From NCBI GenBank assembly GCA_949288715.1, contig CASELH010000003.1, forward strand, positions 19,251 to 83,250: a stretch of 64,000 bases of DNA, given 5' to 3'. This document shows, piece after piece, positions 46,503 through 55,296 of this stretch. Made by a program: the position numbers and the translations under genes. The notes under the pieces were generated by a model. That model searched no databases and was not told the origin of the DNA. It saw only the letters and a list, made by a program, of their open reading frames with translations. Source of the DNA: an uncultured Bacteroides sp. (GTDB lineage: Bacteria; Bacteroidota; Bacteroidia; Bacteroidales; Bacteroidaceae). Each line of letters starts with the position of its first letter. Within the stretch, counting starts at the first letter, position 1.

Positions 46503-47162
46503 TCATTCCTCTACAAACACAGACGCCGCATCGCCAAAGTCCACGAAAATCGCGTCGCCATGGCGGACGTCTTCTTCCACAGTGATGCCCCAAGCCCCGG
46601 GGAAACTGTTGAAATGAAGCACATTGTCCACCACGCTCCATTCGCCGGCCTGTGTGACTGGCTCAAAGTCCCAACCGGCATTGGGGCTGTCGGTGCGCGT
46701 CATGGTGCCGTCCGCGCGAAACTCCAGCGTGATAATTTTCTGCTCGTAATAACCTGTCCAGGTCTTGCCTGCCAAGTCTGTCATGCTCACGCTACTCCGA
46801 CCTTCAGAAAAAATGTGGTGCATCACATAAAGCCTCTGCGAGGGGTCCAGCATCTCCAGATAATCCCAGCGGCAAGTTCCCCGCAAATTGCCTCCGACAA
46901 ACAGGCCGTCGCCCGCTGTCCACCCGGAAAACGTACTGGTGGAAGTCTCATGAAGCATGTAGTGGTAAGTGCTGTACACCCCCGTCCGGTCGGCCCGCAG
47001 GTCCACCAGGTGACGCGTACCGTCTACCGACTCTCCATACCACAAGCCCACCAGGCTTTCCGCCACCTCGGGGTCGTCTGCCACCACACTCTCTTCCTTA
47101 GCACATGCCCCCAGCAGGCACAAGGCCACCAGCGACAAAAAGAAATAATGCAATCTGTTCAT
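46503..47162 (-). CDS. Lipocalin-like lipoprotein A (cassette 1)
   Basis: 219 residues, lipobox LLGAC (Cys20). The mature part starts with an acidic linker and SLVGLWYGESVDGTRHLVDLRADRTGVYSTYHY, followed by up-and-down beta strands (GYYEQKIITLEFRADGTMTRTD, VVDNVLHFNSF), resembling lipocalin-like small lipoproteins. It is closely related to the protein at 47977-48645. It follows gene B by 29 bp. Function unknown. Confidence 0.8.
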   Translation of the reverse strand: MNRLHYFFLSLVALCLLGACAKEESVVADDPEVAESLVGLWYGESVDGTRHLVDLRADRTGVYSTYHYMLHETSTSTFSGWTAGDGLFVGGNLRGTCRWDYLEMLDPSQRLYVMHHIFSEGRSSVSMTDLAGKTWTGYYEQKIITLEFRADGTMTRTDSPNAGWDFEPVTQAGEWSVVDNVLHFNSFPGAWGITVEEDVRHGDAIFVDFGDAASVFVEE

Positions 47163-47191
47163 ACGCTACGCAATGATGAGTTACCGATAGA

Positions 47192-47767
47192 TTAAAGCCA
47201 CTCGGGCACAGCCAGAAAACTCGCCCCGTTATGCCCTACGTAGTAGTAAGTGCCGTCGCCGGACAAGTAAGGCCGCACCTCCTCCTCAAAAGGAAGGGTG
47301 GAGATGCGGAAATACTCCGGGACAGTGGTGTGCACCTTCAGGTAGTCGTCTTCTACCCGATCGCTCGACGACCACCCCCAGCCTATGGCATTCGCGTCGC
47401 TCAAGTCGGGTTTACCCTTGATATACCCCTTGTCGTAGGCCAACTGCACCTTGTCCCGATAGCCTTCATACACCAGCACAATGCCCGTATCCTCGTGATA
47501 CACATACGTGCCATAGCCTTTCACCTCGCCCCGGTCGGTATCCAGGGTGAAGCAAAAACGCAAATCTTCTGTAAAGGTGATACGCCCGTCTACGTTGTAC
47601 ACCCCGGCCGGGGCAGTAGAACCTTCCCAGGCGGGCACATGATACTCCCATGTGCCCACGATGGTGAAATCGTTGTCCGGATACTCCGGTGTGTCCAGCG
47701 CACACGACGACATCGCCAAGGCGCCCAGCAGCAGGGCTGCGTTCCAAATGTTCTTGAATCTGTTCAT
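47192..47767 (-). CDS. Lipoprotein B (cassette 1)
   Basis: 191 residues from the ATG at 47767 (MNRFKNIWNAALLLGALAMSSC, Cys22). The mature part, DTPEYPDNDFTIVGTWEYHVPAWEG ... GRITFTEDLRFCFTLDTDRGEVKGYGTYVYHED, is predicted to be all beta and lipocalin-like, ending YYYVGHNGASFLAVPEWL. It is the paralogue of the gene at 48902. A TATATTTG box (47796-47789) precedes it, within a stretch conserved upstream of the other copy. The longer frame beginning at 47872 is not used. Confidence 0.8.
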   Translation of the reverse strand: MNRFKNIWNAALLLGALAMSSCALDTPEYPDNDFTIVGTWEYHVPAWEGSTAPAGVYNVDGRITFTEDLRFCFTLDTDRGEVKGYGTYVYHEDTGIVLVYEGYRDKVQLAYDKGYIKGKPDLSDANAIGWGWSSSDRVEDDYLKVHTTVPEYFRISTLPFEEEVRPYLSGDGTYYYVGHNGASFLAVPEWL

Positions 47768-47788
47768 AGCTGATTGCGGTTTATGAAA

Positions 47789-47796
47789 CAAATATA
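47789..47796 (-). promoter_or_regulatory. -7 element of lipoprotein cassette 1
   Basis: TATATTTG on the minus strand, 22 nt before the ATG at 47767. The surrounding sequence (ACAAATATAACG, then a T-run and GCAAAAGAA) is repeated at 49570-49607. Confidence 0.5.
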
Positions 47797-47976
47797 ACGT
47801 ATTTTTTCCGGCAAAAGAATACGTCCGCCACCCGCCTGACGCCACCCGGCACATGCAGGAAGAGTCAGCCACCAGCTATGCTATTTATTTTTAATACATT
47901 ACGTAGCAGAGAATAGATAGTTAAAAAAACAAAACGACCGCCATCTTTCTTTTCACACGGGGTCTGCCCGGCTTCT

Positions 47977-48645
47977 TCACTCCTCTGCAAATGCAGACGC
48001 CGCGTCGCCGAAGTCCACGAAAATCACGTCGCCATCGCTGAATTCTTCCACGGTGACGCCCCAGGCCGTGGGGAAGTTGCTGAAGCGAAGCACGTTGTCC
48101 GTTACGCTCCAGTCGCTGGTCTGTGTGGTTGTCTCAAAGTCCCAGCCGGCATTGGGGCTGTCGGTGCGTGTCATGGTGCCGTCCGCGCGAAACTCCAGCG
48201 TGATGACTTTCTGCTCGTAATAACCTGTCCAGGTCTTGCCTGCCAGATTCGTCATACCCACACTGCACCGGCCTACAGAGGGGGCGTAAAGGCGGCGCAA
48301 GTCATAATACTCCAGCGTGGTGCCATCCTGCATCTGCAACCAGCCCACACCGCAAGGCAGCTGGAAACGGCCTGCCTCAAACAGCCCGCTGCCTGCCGCC
48401 CACTCCGGCAAAGGGGTAGTGGAAGGATTGTGAGACAACAATCGGTGATACGAACTGTACACGCCCGTCCGGTTGGCCCGCAGGTCCATCAAGTGGCGCG
48501 CCCCGTCCACCGACTCCCCATACCACAGGCCCACCAGGCTTTCGGCCACCTCGGGGTCGTCTTTCACCTCGGTTTTTTCCTCCGTACAAGCCCCCAGCAG
48601 GCAACACATGGCCAAGGGCAGCAGCAAAGCATATATCTTTTTCAT
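47977..48645 (-). CDS. Lipocalin-like lipoprotein A' (cassette 2)
   Basis: 222 residues from the ATG at 48645 (MKKIYALLLPLAMCCLLGAC). It shares long identical stretches with protein A (DDPEVAESLVGLWYGESVDG, GKTWTGYYEQK, TLEFRADGTMTRTDSPNAGWDFE). The centre, where A' has LPEWAAGSGLFEAGRFQLPCGVGWLQM, is diverged. The frame also opens from a TTG 6 bp upstream. It is separated from gene B' by 256 bp that include an inverted repeat. Confidence 0.8.
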   Translation of the reverse strand: MKKIYALLLPLAMCCLLGACTEEKTEVKDDPEVAESLVGLWYGESVDGARHLMDLRANRTGVYSSYHRLLSHNPSTTPLPEWAAGSGLFEAGRFQLPCGVGWLQMQDGTTLEYYDLRRLYAPSVGRCSVGMTNLAGKTWTGYYEQKVITLEFRADGTMTRTDSPNAGWDFETTTQTSDWSVTDNVLRFSNFPTAWGVTVEEFSDGDVIFVDFGDAASAFAEE

Positions 48646-48700
48646 AAGCAATTAATCATTTTTAGTTTATACTATACAATACAATGGGAACTTACGTAGG

Positions 48701-48824
48701 TATCTGTCTAAGGGAGCAGAGCCCGTAGGGCGTAGTCGAAGGATTTCACGTTTACAACGTCGTAGTATAGATGAGATCCTTCGACTTCACTGCGTTCAGC
48801 TCAGGATGACAGATACTACTCGCC
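48701..48824. repeat. Inverted-repeat element between cassette-2 genes
   Basis: TATCTGTC (48701-48708) pairs with GACAGATA (48817-48824). Further in, GTCGAAGGAT (48735-48744) pairs with ATCCTTCGAC (48776-48785), leaving an internal bulge. The right arm (ACTGCGTTCAGCTCAGGATGAC) belongs to the same family as the inner part of the 46271 element. Confidence 0.75.
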
Positions 48825-48901
48825 TCAATAAATTATCACCTAATTTTGCACACTTACTTACGCAAATGTCATTTACTGACTACCGACTACCGGCTACCAT
48901 C

Positions 48902-49501
48902 TCACTCCGCAGGAGCGTAAGGCTCCGGCAAGCTGAACAATCGATGACCGTTGTGCTCCACGTAGTAAGCCGTGCCATCGGCAGCCATGTAGGGCACCAC
49001 AACTTCTTCATAAGGCTGGGGCGCCACGCGGAAGTATTCCTCAATGGCGGTATGCGTCTTCAGGTAGTCGTCTTCCACTCGGTCGCCCGTCAGGCTTTCG
49101 TCCCACCCCCAGCCAATGGAGTGGATGTCGTACAGCACATCTATGCAACCGAAGCAGTCGCCAAAAGACAAATTGCCCGCATCCGTGTAGCCGTCGTATG
49201 ACAAGAAGACCCCGCTGTCCTCATTCACCCGATAGGTGCCATAGCCCTTCACCTCGCCCCGGTCGGTGCTTAGGGTAAAGCAGAAACGCTTGTCGGCAGT
49301 AAAGGTAATCTGTCCGTCGGCGTTGTACACCCAGCCTTCGTTGGGCGCCGAGCCTTCCAAGGCGGGAATGTGATACTCCCACGTGCCCACGATGGTGAAA
49401 TCACCGTCCGGATACTCCGGCGTGTCCAGCAACCCGCACGACGACACCGCCAGGGCGCCCAGCAGCAGGGCTGCGTTCCAAATGTTCTTGAACCTGTTCA
49501 T
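48902..49501 (-). CDS. Lipoprotein B' (cassette 2)
   Basis: 199 residues (MNRFKNIWNAALLLGALAVSSC). Nearly identical to B in the signal region and in FTIVGTWEYH.PA.EGSAP and RFCFTL.TDRGEVKGYGTY, diverged towards the C-terminus (EEVVVPYMAADGTAYYVEHNG). It is the first gene of the second copy of the B-A cassette. Role unknown, probably exported to the outer membrane. Confidence 0.8.
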   Translation of the reverse strand: MNRFKNIWNAALLLGALAVSSCGLLDTPEYPDGDFTIVGTWEYHIPALEGSAPNEGWVYNADGQITFTADKRFCFTLSTDRGEVKGYGTYRVNEDSGVFLSYDGYTDAGNLSFGDCFGCIDVLYDIHSIGWGWDESLTGDRVEDDYLKTHTAIEEYFRVAPQPYEEVVVPYMAADGTAYYVEHNGHRLFSLPEPYAPAE

Positions 49502-49570
49502 AACTGATTGTGGTTTATAGTTGTTTTATCCCGTTAAAAGCCAACGCATTGCGCCGCTTGTACGCGGTAA

Positions 49571-49578
49571 CAAATATA
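49571..49578 (-). promoter_or_regulatory. -7 element of lipoprotein cassette 2
   Basis: TATATTTG on the minus strand, 70 nt before the ATG at 49501. About 170 bp around it match the region upstream of cassette 1. Confidence 0.45.
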
Positions 49579-49804
49579 ACGTATTTTTTCCAGCAAAAGA
49601 ACATGCCCGCCACCCGCCTGAAGGCATTCGGCACAGGCAGGAAGAGGCACCTATCAGTTATATTACTTATTTTTAAACAATTACAAAATAAAGAGCAGAC
49701 AGTTAAAAAAACAAAACACCGTAATTTTTCCCTTCCCACTCATCACTCATCGCTAAACACTAACCACTCATATTCCGCCTACCCTCGCCCTGTTTTGTCC
49801 GCTC

Positions 49805-49879
49805 TTTTTCCTTTCCATAGCGAAAGCCCGCAAAAGGAGCAGGTAAGGACCGGGTAAGGAGATGGTAAGGAGCGGGTAT
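49805..49879 (-). repeat. 11-bp tetrad array, copy f (TTACC class)
   Basis: Plus-strand reading: the hairpin CTTTC-CATAGC-GAAAG (49812-49827), then GGAGCAGGTAA (49836), GGACCGGGTAA (49847), GGAGATGGTAA (49858) and GGAGCGGGTAT (49869). It lies in the 514-bp gap between cassette 2 and the DUF5723 gene. Apart from the cassette promoter nothing else is recognised there. Confidence 0.87.
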
Positions 49880-50015
49880 ATCGCGGAGGTGTCAAGATTG
49901 AGGAAAAGGCGAGCGGGCAATAAAAAACGAGGGTGTGCCGAAATGCAGTGGCACCCTCATCAGATGCTATTCTGCATTACGGCACACCCACGCTGTATCC
50001 TTCCGGACAGGGACA

Positions 50016-51398
50016 TCAGTCCACTTCCGGGCGCTTCTTGCCTATGGTGCGCGAGAGGCCCAGGAAGACGTTCACGCTGCGGGTGTTCTTGCCCAGGAAC
50101 AGGTAGTCGGTGCCCAGCGTCAGCGGGCCCAGCTTGATGGCTGCGCCAAACGTCTTGCCGGCGCTTTGCAGCATGGAGTAGCTCACCGACAGGCCTATCT
50201 TCGAGGTGGGGCGGAAGTTGCCCGACAGGGTCACCTCGCTCAGCGTGCGGTTCATGCCCCAGCGGGAGGTGTAGAGGCCGCCCACCGAGAAGCGGTTCTG
50301 CCAGAAGGCATATTCGGCACCCACGGCCAGGGTGGTGGGCAGGCGCGTGGAGCGCTTCTTCTGCACGTTGCCCTTCTGCAGGCCAAACATGTCGAAGTCG
50401 ATGACCTCGCCGCCATCCACACGGTCCATGAACTCGTTCATGTTGGAGGCATCGTAGTGCTGCGTGTTGTCGCCCTCCACTACCGTCGACGAGCCTTTGG
50501 ACCAGGAGATGAAGCCCAGGTCGGTGACGGCGGCGGACACGGTCAGGTTGTCCAGCAGGCGGTAGGTGGCACCCAGGTCTATGCCCACGCCATAGCCGCC
50601 GATACCAAAGCCGTTCATCTCCACGCCGTCGATGGCTCCGGTGTAGTCGTCCGTAGTCAGCTCCAGGCCCTTCATGTTGGCTTCCAAAGAAGCGTCTACG
50701 TCAATAGTGGCATTGGCATTGGGGTCGATGTTGCCGTAGCGGTCATACAGCTCGGAGCTGGTGATTTGAATGTTGTTTATCTTCATGTCCAGGTTTCCCA
50801 TACCCAGCAACACGTTGAACTTTCCGCCCACCGTCAGCCGGTCGTTGATGATGCGTGCGTAGCCCACACCTACTTCGGCAAAGGCATTCAGACCCAGGTT
50901 GAGGTTGCTGATGCGGTCGTTGCGGTTGTTCCAGCCCGAAAGGTCGTTCATGTCCTCGCCCGGACTTTCGCGCAGGTAATCGAACATATTCCTTGGAATG
51001 CCGGCCTCTACATCCAGGCGTACGCCCACATTGGCGCTCCAGAAGTTCTTGCCCCGGTAGAAGCCGAAGGAGATGATGTCCGTGGACAGGGAGATGCCCA
51101 GGTCGTTGGCCGTCTTCAGCTTGTTGTAGAAGTCGGGGTTGTCATAGAAGTCCCCGTCGGAGTCAAACGTGTTAATCAAGTCGTTCAGCCCCAGAGAATT
51201 GGTGTAGGCACCCACATTCAGCGTGCCCAGTGCAGGCACGTCCAAGTAGCCACGGCTGGGCAGGTTGGCAGGATTGAGCTGCATCCTGTTGCTGCCGTCC
51301 ATGAAGTAACCCGTGCGCAAGAATTGCGCCGACATCGGCATGGCCACCGCCAGCACCGCGGCAATGACCAGCACTCTCAAATAAGCAATCCGTTTCAT
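50016..51398 (-). CDS. DUF5723 family outer-membrane beta-barrel-like protein
   Basis: 460 residues from the ATG at 51398 (signal MKRIAYLRVLVIAAVLAVAMPMSAQ). The start of the mature part (FLRTGYFMDGSNRMQLNPANLPSRGYLDVPALGTLNVGAYTNSLGLNDLI) is the hallmark of DUF5723. The rest has many short amphipathic strands with aromatic ends and loops, as in PorV/FadL-like barrels. No function is established. It has its own canonical promoter. Its place at the end of the second susCD locus may be coincidental. Confidence 0.85.
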   Translation of the reverse strand: MKRIAYLRVLVIAAVLAVAMPMSAQFLRTGYFMDGSNRMQLNPANLPSRGYLDVPALGTLNVGAYTNSLGLNDLINTFDSDGDFYDNPDFYNKLKTANDLGISLSTDIISFGFYRGKNFWSANVGVRLDVEAGIPRNMFDYLRESPGEDMNDLSGWNNRNDRISNLNLGLNAFAEVGVGYARIINDRLTVGGKFNVLLGMGNLDMKINNIQITSSELYDRYGNIDPNANATIDVDASLEANMKGLELTTDDYTGAIDGVEMNGFGIGGYGVGIDLGATYRLLDNLTVSAAVTDLGFISWSKGSSTVVEGDNTQHYDASNMNEFMDRVDGGEVIDFDMFGLQKGNVQKKRSTRLPTTLAVGAEYAFWQNRFSVGGLYTSRWGMNRTLSEVTLSGNFRPTSKIGLSVSYSMLQSAGKTFGAAIKLGPLTLGTDYLFLGKNTRSVNVFLGLSRTIGKKRPEVD

Positions 51399-51428
51399 GA
51401 AATAGTACATTTAGACATTATTTGTGGG

Positions 51429-51458
51429 CAAATGTATGACTTTCGTTTAATTTATCAA
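51429..51458 (-). promoter_or_regulatory. Promoter of the DUF5723 gene
   Basis: TTG (51458-51456), 19 bases, TACATTTG (51436-51429) on the minus strand, about 25 nt from the start of the gene after the transcription start. Confidence 0.65.
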
Positions 51459-51560
51459 AAAGAAACAATAATTTATTTTCACGCGGCTTCGATTGCGGGG
51501 AGAAATATGTCAGCCGGGTTTCACGATTCCGGGCTATATGCCCCCGGCAAAACGCGGATT

Positions 51561-51631
51561 ATTTTTCCCGGTTAGGGAATAATTTTCTCATGGTTAGGGA
51601 GGATTTTTTTCCTAACTGGGGAAAAACAAGG
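51561..51631. repeat. Direct and inverted GGTTAGGGA repeats
   Basis: GGTTAGGGA occurs at 51570 and 51592, 22 bp apart, and a near-complement (CCTAACTGGGGAAAAA) follows from 51611. TTTTTCCC at 51563 lets the first and third units form a long imperfect hairpin. It lies in the gap before the DUF5723 promoter. Confidence 0.6.
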
Positions 51632-51644
51632 GCTTATAGAACTG

Positions 51645-51684
51645 AAAAGCCGGCACTCCCGCGTGGGCGGGGATGCCGGCTTTT
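51645..51684 (-). terminator. Intrinsic terminator of the second susCD operon
   Basis: AAAAGCCGGCA (51645-51655) and TGCCGGCTTTT (51674-51684) form a perfect 11-bp stem 41 bp past the stop of the glycan-binding lipoprotein gene. Confidence 0.85.
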
Positions 51685-51724
51685 CGTGAATGAATTAATC
51701 TATCCGGATGTCTAAAGAGTCATG

Positions 51725-53560
51725 TCAGATGATGCGGAGGCTGTCGATGGTGACCGATACGGCACTGGGGTCGGCAATGTCCGGTGCCATGTTGATGATA
51801 TCTATACAGAATACGATAACACCACTGGTATAGGCATTGGCTGTATTATAAGTAATAGTATAGGTGCCATCACCCTTTACCGTTACCGAAGGAATATCTT
51901 CCCCTACATTAGGCCACCAGCCCGGGGCTGTACAATTGGCCAGTTGGGCTTCGTACTCACCTGTAGCGGCAGCACCTGTCAGCCCACTGATGGTGAAAGT
52001 GACCTCCATCTGATTGTTGAACACAATGCTGGTGGGGTCAAGCGGAGAAGCATCGGTGTATTCAGGAGCAGACTCGCTGCCACCGCCTGTAGCGCCAAAG
52101 ATATTGTATAACTCAATGCGGAAGTTATCATTATTATCTTCCAAGTCGCCCCATACGAGTTTGCTGTTGTCTACGGCAATCGTGGTATATTCCGGCTCAG
52201 CAGTGCCGCTCCCGGCAGCGGGGATGAAGTGGTAGGCAATGTATTCATCTTTCTCGGTGCTGCGCTGCCCCAGCCACATGCCTTGCAGCACGTCGCCCAG
52301 CATGTTGACTTGCAGGATGCGCAACTGGTTTTCGGCCGTAGCTGCAAACATGATGTCGCCGCCGCCAATGTGGTAGGTGGGCACGCCGTTGGTGAAGGTA
52401 TAGATACCCTTGTCGTCCAGTTCATAAGTACCGCTGATGGTTGTGCCGTCGGGCATTACAAACTCATAGGAGTTGTCCTTGGAATCCAGCGTCATGGTCA
52501 GCTTGTCCAAATTTGCTTGAGGGGTAGCCCAGTCGGGATAGTTACCGGCCGTGAAGTTGTTCATCAGGCTGCCATCCAGATTAGCCCAGTCGAAAGGCAC
52601 GTCGGGCGACATGTTCCATACAATCTTCGTAGTGGAGATCTCCGAAACGGCATCTTCCCACCCGTCGGGCAAGGCAGGTTCCGGGTCGGGCTGGTCTACG
52701 GGCACGTAGTTGTCGGCGTACTCTTTGGAAACGAAGTTCCAAATCAACCACCACGGACCTTCGCTGTTGTCACGCATCACGCCAATGCGCAAGTGGTTTT
52801 CATCCAACTCAAACAATTGCAAAGAGCGTCTCCAGTTAGAAGTACGGTCGCTCCAACTCGGTGTATGCAGCAGGTCGCAATCTGTGAAGGTAATGGTATG
52901 GTCGTCTGTATTCAGCATAAATGTACCCGTTTCCGTGGTATTGGAAGAGGAATTGAATATCGTGACATTGGCACCGCCTTTCAAATTGAAAGTCATGGTG
53001 CTTCCCCAAATGGCATCGTCGCCTGTATGACCCTTGCCCGGATCCCAGTTGGTAGCCCAATTATTCCATTCTTGAGTAGCACTCGGATCAGCATATGTCA
53101 ACTCGCCTAATGCATAACCATAAGAGCCGTCATCAAATATCCAAACCTTTTCTTGGTCAACGCCCCCGGTCAGCATAGTCCACAGGGGATCAGTAACAAA
53201 GTCGGCGCAGAAGTCATCTATAGTGAACGTTGTAGGCGCGCCATAAACCACGCCGCCACGCGTCTCCACGCCAAAGGTCACTTCATAAGTTCCGGCAAAG
53301 GCAATTTGCAACGTCACTTCCGCCTCTTGGCTGCGTCCTTGCGGGTGTTCCCACAGCGGAGTATATTCCGGTCCAAGCAGGCTCTTCAGGTAAACGATGT
53401 TCGGGTTGGTAGCATCGTGCGTCACAGAGTAGGCCACGCCTTCCACCAAGTCTTCGGGGGCGAAAGTCTTGCTGCCCATCTCGTATTCATCGGGCGTACA
53501 GGCATTGAATACCAGCAGTACGCTTGCCAGCAATGAATAAATATAATATTTCAGTTTCAT
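51725..53560 (-). CDS. Surface glycan-binding lipoprotein (SusE/SGBP-like)
   Basis: 611 residues, lipobox VFNAC (Cys21). The N-terminal PKD/Ig-like domain (residues 30-120, with EVTLQIAFAGTYEVTFGVETRGGVV) is followed by two or three beta-rich modules rich in Trp (NNWATNWDPGKGH, GPWWLIWNF, GMWLGQR, APGWWPNVG). This fits a multi-domain carbohydrate-binding lipoprotein, the usual third gene after susC and susD. Direct family assignment is not possible by eye. It is 29 bp after susD and ends at a strong terminator, so it closes the susCD operon. Confidence 0.82.
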   Translation of the reverse strand: MKLKYYIYSLLASVLLVFNACTPDEYEMGSKTFAPEDLVEGVAYSVTHDATNPNIVYLKSLLGPEYTPLWEHPQGRSQEAEVTLQIAFAGTYEVTFGVETRGGVVYGAPTTFTIDDFCADFVTDPLWTMLTGGVDQEKVWIFDDGSYGYALGELTYADPSATQEWNNWATNWDPGKGHTGDDAIWGSTMTFNLKGGANVTIFNSSSNTTETGTFMLNTDDHTITFTDCDLLHTPSWSDRTSNWRRSLQLFELDENHLRIGVMRDNSEGPWWLIWNFVSKEYADNYVPVDQPDPEPALPDGWEDAVSEISTTKIVWNMSPDVPFDWANLDGSLMNNFTAGNYPDWATPQANLDKLTMTLDSKDNSYEFVMPDGTTISGTYELDDKGIYTFTNGVPTYHIGGGDIMFAATAENQLRILQVNMLGDVLQGMWLGQRSTEKDEYIAYHFIPAAGSGTAEPEYTTIAVDNSKLVWGDLEDNNDNFRIELYNIFGATGGGSESAPEYTDASPLDPTSIVFNNQMEVTFTISGLTGAAATGEYEAQLANCTAPGWWPNVGEDIPSVTVKGDGTYTITYNTANAYTSGVIVFCIDIINMAPDIADPSAVSVTIDSLRII

Positions 53561-53589
53561 ATCTTAGATTTTTTAATGTTATACATGGC

Positions 53590-55281
53590 TTACCAGCCTG
53601 CATTCTGTTGGTAAACATTGCCGGAGAGGGTAATCTGCGTGTTCGGAATCTGGCAGAAGCCTCTCTTGGTGCGTATGTTGGCATCCGTGTAAGTGTTGGC
53701 CACCGTGTTATCAGTCACACCGGCATTGTAAACGGTGATGGGAGAGCCGTTCAGCGAGGCCTGGCTCAGCTGGGCAGAGACATAGGCATCCAAGCCTTGG
53801 CGCATCAGGTCGAAATGGCGGATGCCCTCACCGATGAACTCCTTGCGGCGCTCGTCCCATATCTGCTGAATGGTAGGAGCGGCTGCCAGGTCATGAGAAG
53901 TATCGCCATAGGCGCGTTGGCGCACCTGGTTGAAATACTGCATGGCATTGGGGCTGCCCAATTCGGCTGCCATCAGCAGCACGTCGGCATAGCGCATCAG
54001 CACCCAGTTCTGGTCTTGGTTGGTCTGCATATTGCCGCCATCTACTGTGGTTTCAGCAGCAGGCATAGAGGTACCGTCGGTAAAGATAAGCGGGCAATAC
54101 TTCTTGTTGACATAGCCCGTGAAGTCATAAGCCGTGGAGTTCTTTATGGCATCGTAAGCGCCAATGGCCTCGCAGTCTATGATGGAAGCCTCGCCACGGG
54201 TATCTTCGCTGTCAAACAGTGCGGCAGCTGCCGGCGTGATGGGGCAAGCTCCCCAGCCGTTGCCATAGGGTGCATAGTCTGTCACGTCGCGCAGGCCAAA
54301 GTTCACGATAAACTTGTTGCCATTGATGTTGCTATTCGTCCAGTTCTGGTCGTTGTTGAACTTCACTACCCAAACAATTTCCTCGCTGGCCTCCACATAG
54401 GTGGTGACGCGGCCTTGCTCAGGCGTAGTGGCTTCCGTACAGGCGGCAGGCCACAGGTTGGCAAAGGTAGGCTCCAACGTATAGTTGGCAGAGTTTATCA
54501 CATCTTCGCAATACTGCAAAGCCTGGGCAGCGGTCAGGTCGCCGGGCATGGTGCCACGGCTGTTGTTGTTGTAAACCCCGTCGTAGAACAGGTACACGCG
54601 CGCCAGCATGGCTCCGGCGGCATACTTGGTGATGCGGCCCAGGTTGGTAGCCTTGTCGGCATACTGGTCGGCGGGCATGTTGTCGGCAGCAAACTTCAAG
54701 TCGGTTACCACCTGTGCATAGACCTCGTCGGGAGCCGTCTGGGGCACGATTTCATCGGTGGCCTCCAGCAGCATAGGCACGTTCTCAAACAGGCGCAGCA
54801 GGTCGAAGTACATCAACCCACGCAGGGCGCGCGCCTCACTTTCCACGACCAAGCGGACAGTCTCGGAAGACCAAGAGATGTTGTCCAGCGCATTAATCAG
54901 CTGGTTGCAGCGGTAGATGCCCTGGTAGTAATCGCCCCAAAGCCCGTTGAAGAGGTCAATGGAACTAGTCTGATAGCTCATGTCAAAGCGGTCCATCAAG
55001 CGGTCGGCACGGTCATCGGCGCCACCGCCGCCCAAGCAGTCGTCGGACATGGTTTCCACTGCCTGGAACAGCGTAGGCCAACTGCCGTTGGATACCGTGC
55101 GCTGGTAGCCGTCGTAGCAGCCCACCACGGCATACTGTGCCTGCACCTCGGTCTGATAGAAAGAGCCTGAATTCAAGGTTGTCTTGGAACTGGTGTCCAA
55201 GAAAGCGTCGCCACAGCCCGACAACACCCATGCTGCCACGCCCAACGCCATGCAATTGTATAGTAATTTATTCTTTTTCAT
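53590..55281 (-). CDS. SusD/RagB-family surface glycan-binding lipoprotein (locus 2)
   Basis: 563 residues, lipobox VLSGC (Cys23). SusD hallmarks: GDAFLDTSSKTTLNSGSFYQTEVQAQYAVVGCYDG, QGIYRCNQLINALDNI, VESEARALRGLMYFDLLRLFENVPML, AGAMLARVYLFYDGVYNN and the C-terminal IQQIWDERRKEFIGEGIRHFDLMRQGLDAY...IPNTQITLSGN. It is expected to form the lid over the SusC barrel. It lies 15 bp after susC and 29 bp before the glycan-binding lipoprotein gene. Confidence 0.94.
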   Translation of the reverse strand: MKKNKLLYNCMALGVAAWVLSGCGDAFLDTSSKTTLNSGSFYQTEVQAQYAVVGCYDGYQRTVSNGSWPTLFQAVETMSDDCLGGGGADDRADRLMDRFDMSYQTSSIDLFNGLWGDYYQGIYRCNQLINALDNISWSSETVRLVVESEARALRGLMYFDLLRLFENVPMLLEATDEIVPQTAPDEVYAQVVTDLKFAADNMPADQYADKATNLGRITKYAAGAMLARVYLFYDGVYNNNSRGTMPGDLTAAQALQYCEDVINSANYTLEPTFANLWPAACTEATTPEQGRVTTYVEASEEIVWVVKFNNDQNWTNSNINGNKFIVNFGLRDVTDYAPYGNGWGACPITPAAAALFDSEDTRGEASIIDCEAIGAYDAIKNSTAYDFTGYVNKKYCPLIFTDGTSMPAAETTVDGGNMQTNQDQNWVLMRYADVLLMAAELGSPNAMQYFNQVRQRAYGDTSHDLAAAPTIQQIWDERRKEFIGEGIRHFDLMRQGLDAYVSAQLSQASLNGSPITVYNAGVTDNTVANTYTDANIRTKRGFCQIPNTQITLSGNVYQQNAGW

Positions 55282-55296
55282 ACCTGTCAGTTAAAA

